In this document: positions 12,131 through 64,000 of the stretch, in pieces
Numbering within the stretch: the stretch's first letter is position 1
Layout of the letters: the number at the start of each line of letters is the position of its first letter
Origin: Acanthochromis polyacanthus
Lineage: Eukaryota; Chordata; Actinopteri; Pomacentridae
Direction: 5' to 3'
DNA: 64,000 nucleotides
Assembly: GCF_021347895.1 (NCBI RefSeq)
Contig: NC_067120.1
Coordinates: 21,995,361 to 22,059,360, forward strand
Notes under the pieces: generated by a model
The model's input: only the letters and a program-made list of their open reading frames with translations
What the model was told of the DNA's origin: nothing
Databases searched by the model: none
Position numbers and translations under genes: made by a program

Positions 12131-13837
12131 CTGTGGATGACCAGATTTCAAGTCTGTTCTTATACCTTTTTCAAGCTGCTCATGTGCTTCTTAGTTATGT
12201 GTAATTTTACAAAATTTTTTGCAATTATTATTAAATCATATTATTTATTTTAATGAAACATGCTACATGCAAAGATTTTAGTCTTTATATCACAATTTAT
12301 AGTTTAGTTTTCTTACCAGCTAATACAACTGATGTTCAGCCACTGAAGCTCATATTTTTCCTTTGGTTCTTTCATGTTGCATTAATTGACCACATTTCTG
12401 TGCATGTGGGCCCGAGAATGCCAATTAAAGTTTCTGATTATAGCTTCAAGTGGGAGGCGACCGCAGTAATATAATAACTCAGGATGAAGTTAAAAGTAAC
12501 ATGAAGACAAACATGGAGAACAGATAATAATGAGGGCTCATTAAAATCCTGGTCTGGACTGAAACAAGGAAGAGAGAAAAGTCTACCGGCTGTAATTAGC
12601 ACACTGTCACTTGCTACAAAGCAGCCCACGCACTTAGCATGTCAGATCACTTCCCAACATCAAGCGATTGTTTTGCTGCTATTCTGAAGAGCAGCAGGCA
12701 AACAATTCAGATCCATCAAGGCTGACGGTGTCTAACCATTGGAGCTTTTCAGTGGACGTGTCATGGGAGGTTTGAGTGTAAGCGTGAAACAACTGTGCCA
12801 GAAAATAAAGCAGAAGAGCTCTGGTTTAATAGAGAAACACTGGACTGTCTTGATAAGGACACGAGGCCGCTACAGTCTCACACACAAAGCACTGTCTCTG
12901 CATGTCTTTGCTGGATGGCCAGTTCAGCAAATCACTGAGCAAATAAAAACACAGCACACACAGCAGAAATATTCACATGATGCTTTGTGCACACGCGTCA
13001 TTTCTGATCTGGATTACAAACTTGGAGGTCTGGCTTCCTACACCATGAAGCAGATGGTATCGCGATGTTTCATCATTTCTATTCTGAAAAAGCCATGTCA
13101 TTTTTCTTCCCTCTCGATGCTCCACGTGTTACTAAATAATAAAGCAGAGATTCCATAAAATGTGATCCCACAAACAATGTCAGTGTCATATAATGTCAAA
13201 AGTAAATGGGCTGTGAGGAGTCATCCGTGAGCTCCAGATGGTTCAACGTGACAGAGGAACCTCTCAGTATTTGAGGGCTCTAAACCGGTGGGTGCTGCTG
13301 TTTCCATGTGAAATCTTCATGAGAAGAAACCAGAATGTTTCTGGGAGTCTGAAATATGGTTTTAATGAAGATTTATTAGTTCCTAAAACACAGACACAAG
13401 AGACACAAAGTTTTTAAAAGGAGTCAAGTACCAAACTCAAACCTATGTACTTCTATTCTGTTGTTGCCTTGCATAGCAACCAGAGGTCATCTTATCATTT
13501 TTGACCTTGTAGAGTTTCTTTAATGTGTCTGCCTGTTATTCAAATCAGCCTTAAAACACTAACTAGTGCAGACTGTGTCTCAATGAAAACACCCCACTGG
13601 CTATTTCTGCAAGCAGTGTACTACAACCCATAGACAGGTTTTATTGTTATGTGACCTCTAGCAGCCGTGTGAGATGACATCAGTCATTGGGTACAAAGGA
13701 GGAGATAAAGTGACATCATTGTAGTGATACAAAGTCTGCAGAGGGAGGAGAGTGGGGTCGATGGATGAGTCGACAATTCAAATACTCAGCGTTGTTTCTT
13801 TACACCATACCCATTCCATGGTTGGAAAGTCCAACCA
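12131..13837. other. Intergenic, nothing recognised
   Basis: Holds a 139-codon open frame at 12739-13158 with no recognisable domain, no codon bias evident by eye and no splice context. It is not annotated as a gene. Confidence 0.35.
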
Positions 13838-13953
13838 CCCATCCATCCATCCATCCATCCATCCATCCATCCATCCATCCATCCATCCATCCATCCATCC
13901 ATCCATCCATCCATCCATCCATCCATCCATCCATCCATCCATCCATCCATCCT
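13838..13953. repeat. (ATCC)n microsatellite, about 29 units
   Basis: An uninterrupted run of ATCC for about 116 bp. The sequence directly after it (CTCATAAGGGTTGGGGGGCT and CTATCCCAACTGACTG) matches the body next to the GATG tail of the SINE at 3103-3310. The tract is therefore an expanded SINE tail on the minus strand. Confidence 0.97.
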
Positions 13954-15059
13954 CATAAGGGTTGGGGGGCTGCTGAAGTCTATCCCAACTGACTGTAACT
14001 CTAGATCTATATGTGTGGAGATGTAGTAGATCTAGCAGAAGCAGCTCTTGCAAAGAAACACTGGCAAACTGAAAAAAAGCTGCTCATTTTTTGTTTGACA
14101 ATGTGCCGAACTGCTGGCTACGTTTCGGGCAGATAAGGTGCAGAGTTTTTTATGAGAGAGGATAACACTGTTTGGTGTGGATTTTGGGCTTTGCAAATTT
14201 GCAAATCTTTTACATGCAACCATCTATATATCACACTGAACGAAAGAAAAAAAAAGCACAATATGCACTCTTGAACCCAAACCATGACAGCAATGCATTC
14301 AAGTCATTTAGGCTTTGGCTGAAGACTCTGCTGAAATGAAGTGCACTGCTTGGCTGATGCTACTGATGCATGTTTCAATGAGTCAGTTTGGGATCCTGGG
14401 AACAATGAGGGACCTGAGAGCCCACTTCAAATGACTGTGAGGAAACCTCTGGTGTGGGCCCTCTATCATGGATGTTGTGAGCTTCAGTGGTTCTACGTTG
14501 CTGTCTGCAATACAGAGAGCTGAGCAAAGGGGCATCAGAACTTCAAACTTGTGGAACTTTGACACAATCTGATTTGCAATTTGGGATCCCTGCTGGTGGC
14601 TGAAGACTGCTGCTTACTCTGCAATTAAAGATGGATTACGAGTTAAAAAACAATCGCTTTTGAATTAAGGTGTACAATAACAAATGAATCTGTCAGCCTT
14701 CAGATTCTCCTACAAAAACTTTTGTGTGAAGCAATCAAACTACAATTAAGAACATTCATAGTGTAGCATTAGGACTTGAAAAAAAGACACTGCACTTTCT
14801 CAGAACACGTAGTGAGATTTGCAAGCAGTCAGGATCTAACATTTTGCCAATACATTAGCTCTTGCAGGTGCCATAGAATAATGTCATGTTTCTTTTCCCA
14901 CAATGATGCAAATATATCATGTTGGGGCAGTCCTTGTTGATCCAGTTCAAATGTGTCCAGATGATTATTCATTCATCGTGAATAAGGATTGTCATCGTAC
15001 TTGTTTGCAGGCTGACAAAGGTTACTTTATCCTTTACTACTATTACAGGATGAGCCTAA
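13954..15059. other. SINE stub then unrecognised intergenic DNA
   Basis: 13954-13990 is the truncated SINE body attached to the (ATCC)n tail. The rest shows no recognisable feature. Confidence 0.4.
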
Positions 15060-15445
15060 TGGTAATCTGCCAAGAAACGCAGCAGAGTTATGTGACAATC
15101 GGCGCTGATTTGTCTGTCTGTTAGCAACATTTTCTTAAAAATGGACTAACGGATGTGGATGAAATTTTCAGGAAAGGTCAGAAATGGCACAAAGACCAAG
15201 TGATTAGATCTCAGTAGTGATGCAGCTTATAGTCTGGATCCACAGATTTGTTCAGGATTTATGTATCATAGCGGCACGGAGCCACTGTAACTATGACTAC
15301 AAGTGAACGTTACGTCAGCAGGCAGCTCACTTGTAGTCATCCTACTACAAATTAACCGCTGCGGACCACAAATTGTTTAAACATTTCATCTGTCGGAAAT
15401 TTTACAACTGAGCAGCCTTGTACTGCGCTCTCTGAGTAACAAAAC
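15060..15445 (+). repeat. Interspersed repeat family R1, copy B
   Basis: Begins CCAAGAAACGCAGCAGAGTT near 15070 and ends ACTGCGCTCTCTGAGT. Contains GTGGATGAAATTTTCAGGAA and CAGCTTATAGTCTGGATCCA. Near full length for the short form of the family. Confidence 0.75.
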
Positions 15446-17399
15446 CCCATCAAGATCAAACCAACTAATTATTTTATTCCTCAAAAAAAAATTACCTTCT
15501 TTTTGACTGATTGGCCCAATGAACATTGTACTATAAGACCTTGAGGAAGCGAAGGGCACACTTGATGTCCTCAAATTTTAGACAAATGCAGCCTACGTTT
15601 CTGAGCTACACTCTCTAGAGTCTTTGGCAGCAGGACAGCATGTCACCCAGTTGTAACGCGTCAGATCTTGAGATAAACACTTTAATGGTGTAATGGTGTG
15701 AATCTATTCCAGTGTGCTGGCGCCGAATGAAGAGGTTTTACTGGCAGCATCAACCAGCATAGGTGTCTATCAACACTGACAGCATCTCTGCTGAAATGCT
15801 GTTTTAGTGTTGAGCAGCTCACCATACAGACAAACACCTCAATGCTGTGGTGTTTAACACGATGGATATATTATGGAAACATTTAATTAACTTCGTATTG
15901 GCATGCTGTGAACCTTGGAGGAAACTCAGATGAGTTTTAATTAGGTTTCCTTTTTGAGCACAGAAGCAAGCACAAAAAAAGATTTGATAGGAATATTTAT
16001 TTAAAGACTTCAATTCTTACAGAAATAGTCATTTTAAATCAGTCGACCTATTGTGGCTTCTATATTTCCTGTTAGAACAGTAAAACTTGTGCTGTCTTGG
16101 AGGATCTCTAACCTCAAGAACTGATTTTAAGTAACAGTATGTAGCAATGGACAAATCATTTTTGACTGATCTTTAGTGTAATTACAAGCATCATGCAGCA
16201 GTAAATCACCCTTATGACAAAAGAACAGGTTAATGAACTCAGGCAGATGAATTATTTCAGTTTGTTATCAACTACAGATCTGTTCAAACATGGCTGTATG
16301 ATTCTGGACAGCATTATTCCCAGCTGAATGATTCTGTCCTCTGAGAGCGAGACAGCCCAGTTTTTTTCTGTTTGATTCACTCTCCCTCTTATTCACATCA
16401 CTTCAGCGATTGAGTCTGAGGGAGCAATGCTGAAATGAGTCTGACAGAGAAGTGGCTGTGCATAAATGTAGCAGAAAAAAACAACAACAAAAAAAGCAAA
16501 AACCAAAATAACAAATCAGCAATGAAAAGTCAGTCTTCAAAACAAACATCTGAAGGCATTGCACAATTCCAAGATTGATCAGTGAGATTTTTAAGGCAAA
16601 ACAGTTCTCTAAAATACTCTGTAACACGCAAAGATGTCATTGCACAATAATTATTTGTTTAAAACCACTAGTGCATTTCTGTTAGGAAAAAAAAAACTAC
16701 ACATGCAAACTTAATGCATGCTATAAATAAAACATCAGGATAAAACAGGATATTCATCACAAGCATTCAGTTAAAACACTTTATCGATATAGTTTACAGT
16801 AAACAGCGTTCATGTTATGTGTGAAGATTACATGGGTGTTCATATGGCCTAGCATGCTGACATACTGCGCATTGGCAGAGTGACATGGAGGCAGCGACAA
16901 GCAGTGGGAGGCAGCGAGGTGTAACCTGCTTCATTAAAGCTGGTTTGTCCACCGGTGCCGCAGGGTTTCTTCTCTCTTTGTTGTCTCCTACACAATAAAT
17001 GCTTTTGATTGTAACTCCTACACTGGTATAGCCTCAGAGAAACAGTGGTTGGTTAGTCAAGCTTTCAAATTCCGCTGGATTCCTTTACAAGCATCTTTCA
17101 TTTTCTCATCCTGATGGCAAAGCTATGCGTCCCAAACAAAAGCTCTGCAATTTATATCTGTACCACACAGTATAGAATAATACAGGAGTCATTTCGACAT
17201 GTGATGTAGCATCAATCAACAGTTCGTTTTCTTGATGCTGATCTTTTTTTGAACATTTTGGCAAATTAAAAATCATTTAACCACTTGCGTGATAGTTTAA
17301 CAATAGTTTAGTACCCATAACTACGAACATCAAGCTTTGGATTTCTCCACATGTGAGAGAGTAAGAAAACTTAGTGGGTACAGCAACAGTATGAGGGGT
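15446..17399. other. Intergenic, nothing recognised
   Basis: AT-rich, with no gene or RNA recognised. Open frames are short and without domains. Confidence 0.4.
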
Positions 17400-17403
17400 T
17401 TAA

Positions 17404-17781
17404 CCCTTAAAAAGCCAGGACCGAGTATACTCGGTTCACGCTTACTCGTACACACAGCCGAAACCAAACATTCTCGGCTCAAAACGTGTGACTTGTTTAT
17501 GATTGCTAAGTAACATAAAATATGCACACACCCGTATGTTTGGTAAGATATAAACATTGGCCCCAAATTTGCTTTTTTTCAAACGATAAAGCCGTATGAG
17601 CCGTTATAACGAAGCCGCAATTACGAAGCTCTTATCGGGGCCGCGTACCGGCCAAAATTCATTATGGCGAACGTCTACGACAATGTGACCTCGCAAGACT
17701 TGATCGATATTTTTATGGATTAGGTGGTTTTAGTATATGTTTTAGTATATGTACTTCTCCAGAAACAGGGCTTTGTAAGGG
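17404..17781. mobile_element. piggyBac-type MITE flanked by TTAA
   Basis: Ends CCCTTAAAAAGCC and, inverted, CCCTTACAAAGCC, flanked by TTAA at 17400-17403 and 17782-17785. TTAA target duplication and CCCT ends are characteristic of the piggyBac superfamily. A 19-codon frame (17664-17723, starting MANVYDNV) may be the retained start of the parent transposase. Confidence 0.75.
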
Positions 17782-17785
17782 TTAA

Positions 17786-20287
17786 CAAATGGTAAGTTGG
17801 TTTCAATACTGTGAAAAGAATCTTCCATTTTTGGTTTTACTGCTAAATTGGAGAAAATGTTGAAGTACGAGAACCAAGTGTCTTTTGTGGATTCATTTTA
17901 AATGATCCCTTTACATTGTGAAACAGACATTTTTGACTATTTCCACGCTGAAATTGAAATAGTTTATATATCATGACTGTCTATCACTGTGTGTATTGTG
18001 ACGAATGTTCAGATAAAGATAACAAAAACACAAATCTTCATGTTTCTAATTCAGTATTCTGCAAAGTTTTTGAAAACGGAATATGCGAATTAAAAATAAA
18101 TTCCCATAACTGCTTGACATCTGGGACCTAAAAACACTGTTTCTCTGAAGAAACAAGCAAGAAACCCTCAGTCTTCACACAACCATCGCTGTTACGTTAA
18201 GTGTCATTCATGTTTCATATACAAATACATGTACGCAACGTACAGTATATACTAGAGTGTGGGCGAGAGATGAGGCTGACATCTTGTCGTGATAAATAAA
18301 TGAAAGGCCCTGCCTCGTGTTTCAGGAACAAAGTCACATAGTCCCGGCAGTTTGCTGCAAGTCAGATCTCCAGAAAACATAAGTATGGTATATACAGAAC
18401 AAATATTTACAAGTACATATAAAAAGACTGTTCCTGGTCTGATGTGGTCTCGTCTGGTGTTGCTCTGTCTCGTACCAGACTGGACACCGCTGCTACATTG
18501 TGCAATTGGACATCCCGACTGTTGTGCGGGGTGCTGCCATGAAACGACTGTATAGAAGAGTACAAAATCTATCTGACCAGTTCTCCCCACATGGAGGGAC
18601 CCTATTCAGTCAAACTGAATCACCAGTTTTCTGGGACGAGACGCTACACTTATCAGTTTGTCAAATTTGGCAGAAAAATGTTGCTACAGCGTGTATTTGA
18701 TGAAAAGTTCTATTTTTAAATGTCTTGCACTCACGAAACATACATCATTATCTAACCATGAGCTTATAAAAAAATACAGGCCTGTCGTTCATGATTTAAA
18801 TATGAATAACTGATGTATAAACATTAATAAGGCCTGTTAGTCATGATTTAAATATGATTACAGGCCTCCGTATAAAATTACATACATATACGAGCAGTAA
18901 AGAAGCAGCATCACATGTACAGTATACTGACCAATACACAAAAAAGGCAAAACATTTGTACAGTGTATAAACGTCTATGAAAATGTTTTATAAGCAGTTT
19001 ATAAGTAGACGTTTCAATTAAGCAACATCAGCCAAGAAGGGTATCATGATTTTGAGTTGTGAGTTTAGAAAAATGCTGTAAACCTTTTCTTGTATTTAAT
19101 TCTTGACTGAATAGGGCCCTAAAAATACAGATAAAATCTACAGTATGCAGTACACAGACACAGATCTTCACACACTGACATGAATTAACAGGGACCTCTG
19201 GATATGATGACTGATGCTTGTCTGATAGGAAATGGTTTGTGCTTTGCTAAAAGTTCTGCTGTAAAGTTTTACTTTGCCCATCAGTGGGCGTCACAGCAGG
19301 CCAAAATTTGTCTAAAAGTGACCAAAGTGCAATTACCTGAAAAACTGGGCTCTGGTGATCAAATACTCACCACTGCACTGACTGCAGCTTACTTCTTTGA
19401 AGATGGCAGCAGCTGCACTTAGCATGGATTCAAAGCAGTCACAATGGATTATAATGGTAATCTAGTTTTAGAGTGTAAAGTTTTCCACAGAAACTTTTCT
19501 TCTTGTCTAACCCTAATCCTAACACCAGCAACTGTACCTGGCAGTGACAGATGGTTGCTGTATGGGATAGAAGACTCATTGCTCAGAGCAATGACTATTG
19601 ATTTATTTTGTGTATCAGTAATTTTTAAACATCATGGGGTAACATTATGGATAAAAAATTGATGCTTTTTCATCAGGATTGTGGATGGGTTTTGATTCTA
19701 TGTCAACAATTGTCAAACATTGTGGAAACAGAAAAAAACATTTTGAAACTTGAACTTGAAATGATTACATGTAACGTACAGGTCTATCATGATAATTTAC
19801 CAAATCTAAGCCGTGATATTTCATCAAAATCATTGTGTTGTACATGTTTCATATAAAAATGGCTATTACTAAGAAGCAGGTACTGACAATTTTCTGCAAA
19901 AGTCTAAAAACTATGCTCCTTGGTGCAAGTGAGAAGCCAGTAGTCACTCAACTGCAACCAATAGTCATGTAACAAAAACATTTTTTGGCTAAACGGCAGG
20001 CTGTGCTTACACAGAGTTGACAGGAGACAACTATGGAAACAAATATCCATAACTTTTAGAGACACTTTAAAAATCATTTTTAACTGTAACACCAGTTGGC
20101 AGGTGAAAACATTTTTGGACATGTTGAGTCCAGATTTTTATGGTTGAAATTTTTGTGAAATAATCAACTGAAGGAATTCGACTTGTTTTTTTTGTCTTTT
20201 CTCGTGATTTATGTCAATATCGTATTTTACATCTAGCCATGGTTGTAGCATTTCCATAGAAGTGCAGGAATTTTATACTGCAGTGAA
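17786..20287. other. Intergenic, nothing recognised
   Basis: No gene, RNA or repeat family recognised. A short direct repeat (GGCCTGT(C/T)(G/A)GTCATGATTTAAATATGA) occurs twice near 18780-18870. Confidence 0.4.
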
Positions 20288-20296
20288 CAATAAACC

Positions 20297-20852
20297 TAGC
20301 CTAGCTGCGCTAGACAACCCACGGCAACGAACTTAATTCTCTGCCAGGGTGGGTCTAGTTACCCTCCATAAGGCTCGAGGTTGGATTCTCCTAAAACTGG
20401 CCGGACGAATCACCATGAAGTGTAGAGTCAGAAGGCGGGCGTAACGAAGTGACGACAGAGGCGCGACGATTCTGACAGAAACAACCAGCGCACAATAAAC
20501 AGTTATCTTTCGACTCGGCTTTGGCCACAGCCCTTAAAGATTTGAAGCTAAAATTCAACTTGAAAGATAAACAAAGGACGGCACTGAAGTGTTTCATTGA
20601 GAAGAAAGACGTATTTGGACTTATGCAAATCCTTAATATACCAGTTGGCTCCGCTGGTTGGGAAGCTAATGGGACTTAGCCACAATCCGGCGCTCTAGGA
20701 ACTACGTCAGCCTATTCGTTGCGCTGATTGGTTGTATACCTACCCAACTGCTGCAGAGTGATTTGAAAGACAACCTTTCAGCCCGCCTCTCTCCCTGTCG
20801 AGCGTTCCTAGACCCTTGTGTCTTAAGAGCTGGGTCTAGCACGGCTAGGCTA
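20297..20852 (+). mobile_element. Non-autonomous DNA element carrying a helicase fragment
   Basis: Terminal inverted repeats TAGCCTAGCYGYGCTAGAC (about 19 bp) flanked by CAATAAACC on both sides (20288-20296 and 20853-20861), a 9-bp target duplication. The element is CpG-richer than its surroundings. Inside, a plus-strand frame around 20520-20700 reads LKDLKLKFNLKDKQRTALKC then FIEKKDVFGLM, and after a shift KSLIYQLAPLVGKLMGLSHN. This resembles motif 0/I of a RecQ-type helicase. The superfamily is not identified. Confidence 0.7.
20520..20700 (+). pseudogene. RecQ-like helicase N-terminal fragment, broken in Walker A
   Basis: The order QRTALK-x5-KKDVFGLM, then K-S-L-I-Y-Q-L-A-P is that of RecQ-family helicases. 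The Walker A residues expected between LM and KSLIYQ (PTGYG) are missing and the frame changes there, consistent with a loss of about 14 nt. Downstream frames hit stops. The family reading is from motif memory. Confidence 0.55.
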
Positions 20853-20861
20853 CAATAAACC

Positions 20862-22368
20862 TACAGTGAGTAAAACTAAAAGAGCTAATAATGCTTAAAA
20901 AGTACTTGGATTCAGAGGGTTATTCTGAACCGTTCAAATTCTAAACAAAGTGTGCCCATAGGACTCATTTTTCACTCGAATGAAAAAGGTAAAACTGGGA
21001 AAGAAAACAGGTTTGTCAGAAAAAACACAGAGAGAGGACAAATACGAGGCATTATAGCTGTGTTGATTCCAACCATGCATGTCGCCAATTTAAAGATCAT
21101 TTTCTATAGATGACGCCCTTACAGTTAATCCCATTTGACTGCCTTCGTGAGGAAAAGCCATCAGTGGGCACAACACCTAATGGAAACCTGTTTAAATTAC
21201 TCTGAAATGGGGGAGAACTGGTGATGAAACAGAGAGACTGGCTGTGGAATCCACTATAAGTGCTGTGAATCTAAGCAGAGAGCAGCTGCTGCCACCGATA
21301 AAGTAGAAGGCTACAAAGCACAGAGAGCCACGTTTTAAGCATGCAGGAGGCGAATGTTTGATCCTGAAACAAAGGTTTTCTGTAGCATATTCCTTCGAGG
21401 AGATGCTACTCAACCTTAGGGGTTACTGATTTTTACTGGCTTGAACTTTTAGTTACAATACTGTTGGACAACACGGAAGTAAAATCTGCCTTCACAGTCA
21501 TCACTTTGATCCATGCAGATGGTTGTTTAAAAAAAGAGCAAGTTTGCATTTTCATCTGTTTCATCTGTTTTCTGTGCACATATTCACAGTGTGTTGCTAC
21601 CACAAAGGTGTGAGTCACCTGATCTGATAGCAACCAAAGTGCTATAATTCTCAACCTACAGTTTGGCAAACATTTTGTATTCCTAGTGAGAAAAGCAAAA
21701 CTGTGAACTCTACAGACTTACCAAAATTCACTCACAACACTTGTTATTTAAACAACTTTTTTTTTTTTGGCAATACTAACTAAGTGAGAGGTAGAGAGAC
21801 GCAAAACAAAACCAAAATGGAAATGCTTCTGAAGTACAGCGTCATTTCATGGAACAAAAACACTCTAAAACGTCACACACAGTCAGGTTTGGTAGTGAGA
21901 TGTGTGTTTTTGACTTCTGGGCTTGGAGATCCACATTTTCCAGAACCCACGGTGGACACGGTGCCAGTGAATGTTGTCTGACAAAAGAGTAAGGCTGGTT
22001 TAAGTCCCTGCTGCATTTGATTCGACCAGACTCCCAGGGAGCACAGCTTCCTTTTGAGTCAAGGCAGACTGATGGAGCAGAAGATTGGAGCGTGGGAATA
22101 TTTCAGGTGGGTTTGTTCATAATGGAACATGGCAGTGGTGATGGTGAGGTGCCGGGAAATCTGTGTGGGAGGGACCAAGCCCTGAGTACAGGACAACAGT
22201 GCATGCTTCTCTTAAACTAGCACATGCTCCATTTATTTAAAAAAAAAAGACAAAAAACATATACACTCCATAATGAAGAATGTGGCACCAGGGCCTCACC
22301 GTTTTTATACAAAGTCACAACCCCCTGTTTCTGAAGCCGAAAAAATAGGAATCTGAAAGGTTTTCACA
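20862..22368. other. Downstream of cpne8, nothing recognised
   Basis: No gene recognised. It could include distal 3' UTR of cpne8 if the 22.37-kb polyadenylation signal is skipped. Confidence 0.35.
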
Positions 22369-22872
22369 TTTATTGGTATAAATTTCTTCCTGAAAAACTT
22401 CTCCACTCCAGTTCTTAATTTTGTAAACATTTATATATCAAGAAACATGACTTTGTGAAAGATAGAAGAAGCGGAAATAGAAACAGCAAACAGATGAAGA
22501 GTGTGTCCAAAAAGAGCCCACCCCCCCAGTTTGGACCCTTTTGACCTGACAGCTGTGAATGGTCAGTTCATGTTGTGTTCACTCCTCTCGGTGCAGTCAG
22601 GTGATCTCACACCACCACGACCCTTCGAAAGCCCCACCTTTGTCCACTGAAGTTATTGTCCTTTAAAAAGTGGAAGCATCCCACTCGGGGGTTATCCAAA
22701 TCCGCGTCACTGTTCACTTCCAAACATTCCCGAAAGTGCAACATCATAGAGCAGGCGAAGTTCGCCATGTGCTCATAAGCTTCCAGTGAAGATTAGCGAG
22801 AAGAAGAAGCTGAGAGAAGAGAGCAGAGGCCAGTAGAGGTGGCTGGCCGGCGTTGGGGTGAGGCCTTGGCAT
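22369..22872 (-). other. Probable cpne8 3' UTR with AATAAA signal
   Basis: The stretch just after the cpne8 stop has no reading frame of note. On the minus strand, AATAAA occurs at 22369-22374 and again near 22230-22237 beside an A-rich tract. Either could end the transcript. The UTR extent is inferred from these signals only. Confidence 0.4.
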
Positions 22873-63621
<40,749 letters not shown>

Positions 63622-63715
63622 CTGCAGGTGTAAACGCATCAAGAGTAGGGCTGTGAGTTGCAGACAGAAAGCTGCATTATCATGTTCTTTGTATTTCTTC
63701 ATTTGGAATATAAAA

Positions 63716-63957
63716 TGGTAAATGGTTGTATTTATATAGCGCTTTTATCCAAAGCACTTTACATGATACATCACATTCACCCATTCACACACTGATGGCG
63801 GAAGCGGCCATGCAAGGCACTAACCACGACCCATCAGGAGCAATTAGGGGTTATGTGTCTTGCTCAGGGACACCTCAACATGAGCTCAATGGGCTGAGGA
63901 TCGAACCGGCAACCTTCCAGTTACAAGACGGCCACTCTACCCACTGAGCCATGGCAA
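63716..63957 (-). mobile_element. tRNA-derived SINE
   Basis: Read on the minus strand, it begins GCCATGGCTCAGTGGGTAGA (A box TGGCTCAGTGGG) and has the B box GGTTCGATCC about 45 nt later, as in a tRNA-derived RNA polymerase III promoter. It ends with AAGCGCTATATAAATACAAC and ATTTACCATTT. This is the pattern of a common fish SINE. It lies in the cpne8 intron upstream of the 63545-63621 exon. Confidence 0.7.
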
Positions 63958-64000
63958 ATACTCCAAATACAACATAGTAACACAAAAACTACACCAAGCA

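Noticed and set aside
12739..13158. 139-codon open frame
   Set aside because: No domain, ordinary composition, no exon-like borders.
13838..13953. Regular repeat array that could suggest CRISPR
   Set aside because: Pure 4-bp tandem units without spacers, in a vertebrate genome.
13752..14053. Reading frames rich in Ile-His-Pro-Ser or Trp-Met-Asp-Gly
   Set aside because: They are translations of the (ATCC)n microsatellite.

Overview
This is nuclear DNA from a teleost fish. The evidence is one vertebrate gene split into many small exons with GT/AG introns, long AT-rich introns, dinucleotide and tetranucleotide microsatellites, and a typical fish set of transposons: Rex3/RTE and L1 LINEs, tRNA-derived SINEs, Tc1-, hAT-, piggyBac- and Harbinger-type elements, and solo LTRs. 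There is no sign of bacterial-style gene organisation. The species cannot be told from the sequence.

The only clear host gene is a copine on the minus strand, best matched by copine-8 (cpne8). Fifteen coding exons lie between 63621 (5' side) and 22873 (stop codon). Exon phases match at every junction and the joined length is 1392 nt: 463 codons plus stop. This covers the end of C2A, all of C2B, the lysine-rich linker and the whole vWA (copine) domain. About 100 N-terminal residues and the promoter lie beyond position 64000. Copines are cytosolic proteins that bind phospholipid in a calcium-dependent way.

Layout. Positions 1-22.3 kb lie downstream of the gene and hold no recognisable gene, only repeats: an LTR end, a perfect palindrome, a SINE nested in a SINE, decayed Tc1-like and Rex3 pieces, tandem MITEs, a large (ATCC)n tract, a TTAA-flanked MITE, and an element carrying a broken helicase fragment. 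22.4-23.1 kb is the cpne8 3' end. 23.1-44.9 kb holds thirteen more exons at intervals of a few hundred bases to about 3.6 kb, with a TTAA MITE and an hAT MITE in the introns. 44.9-63.5 kb is a single 18.6-kb intron made largely of transposons: a Rex3 copy with 13-bp target-site duplications (TSDs), a 5'-truncated L1 with 16-bp TSDs, a Harbinger element inside an older repeat, and a solo LTR split by a MITE. The first visible exon (63545-63621) and a tRNA-derived SINE close the window.

No new multi-gene system was found. The best leads are the nested insertions with matching TSDs, the Harbinger element with subterminal CGTATGAG repeats, the helicase-bearing element with a lesion in Walker A, an exon-like plus-strand segment at 62557-62673, and a donor-like site at the very end of the last cpne8 exon.
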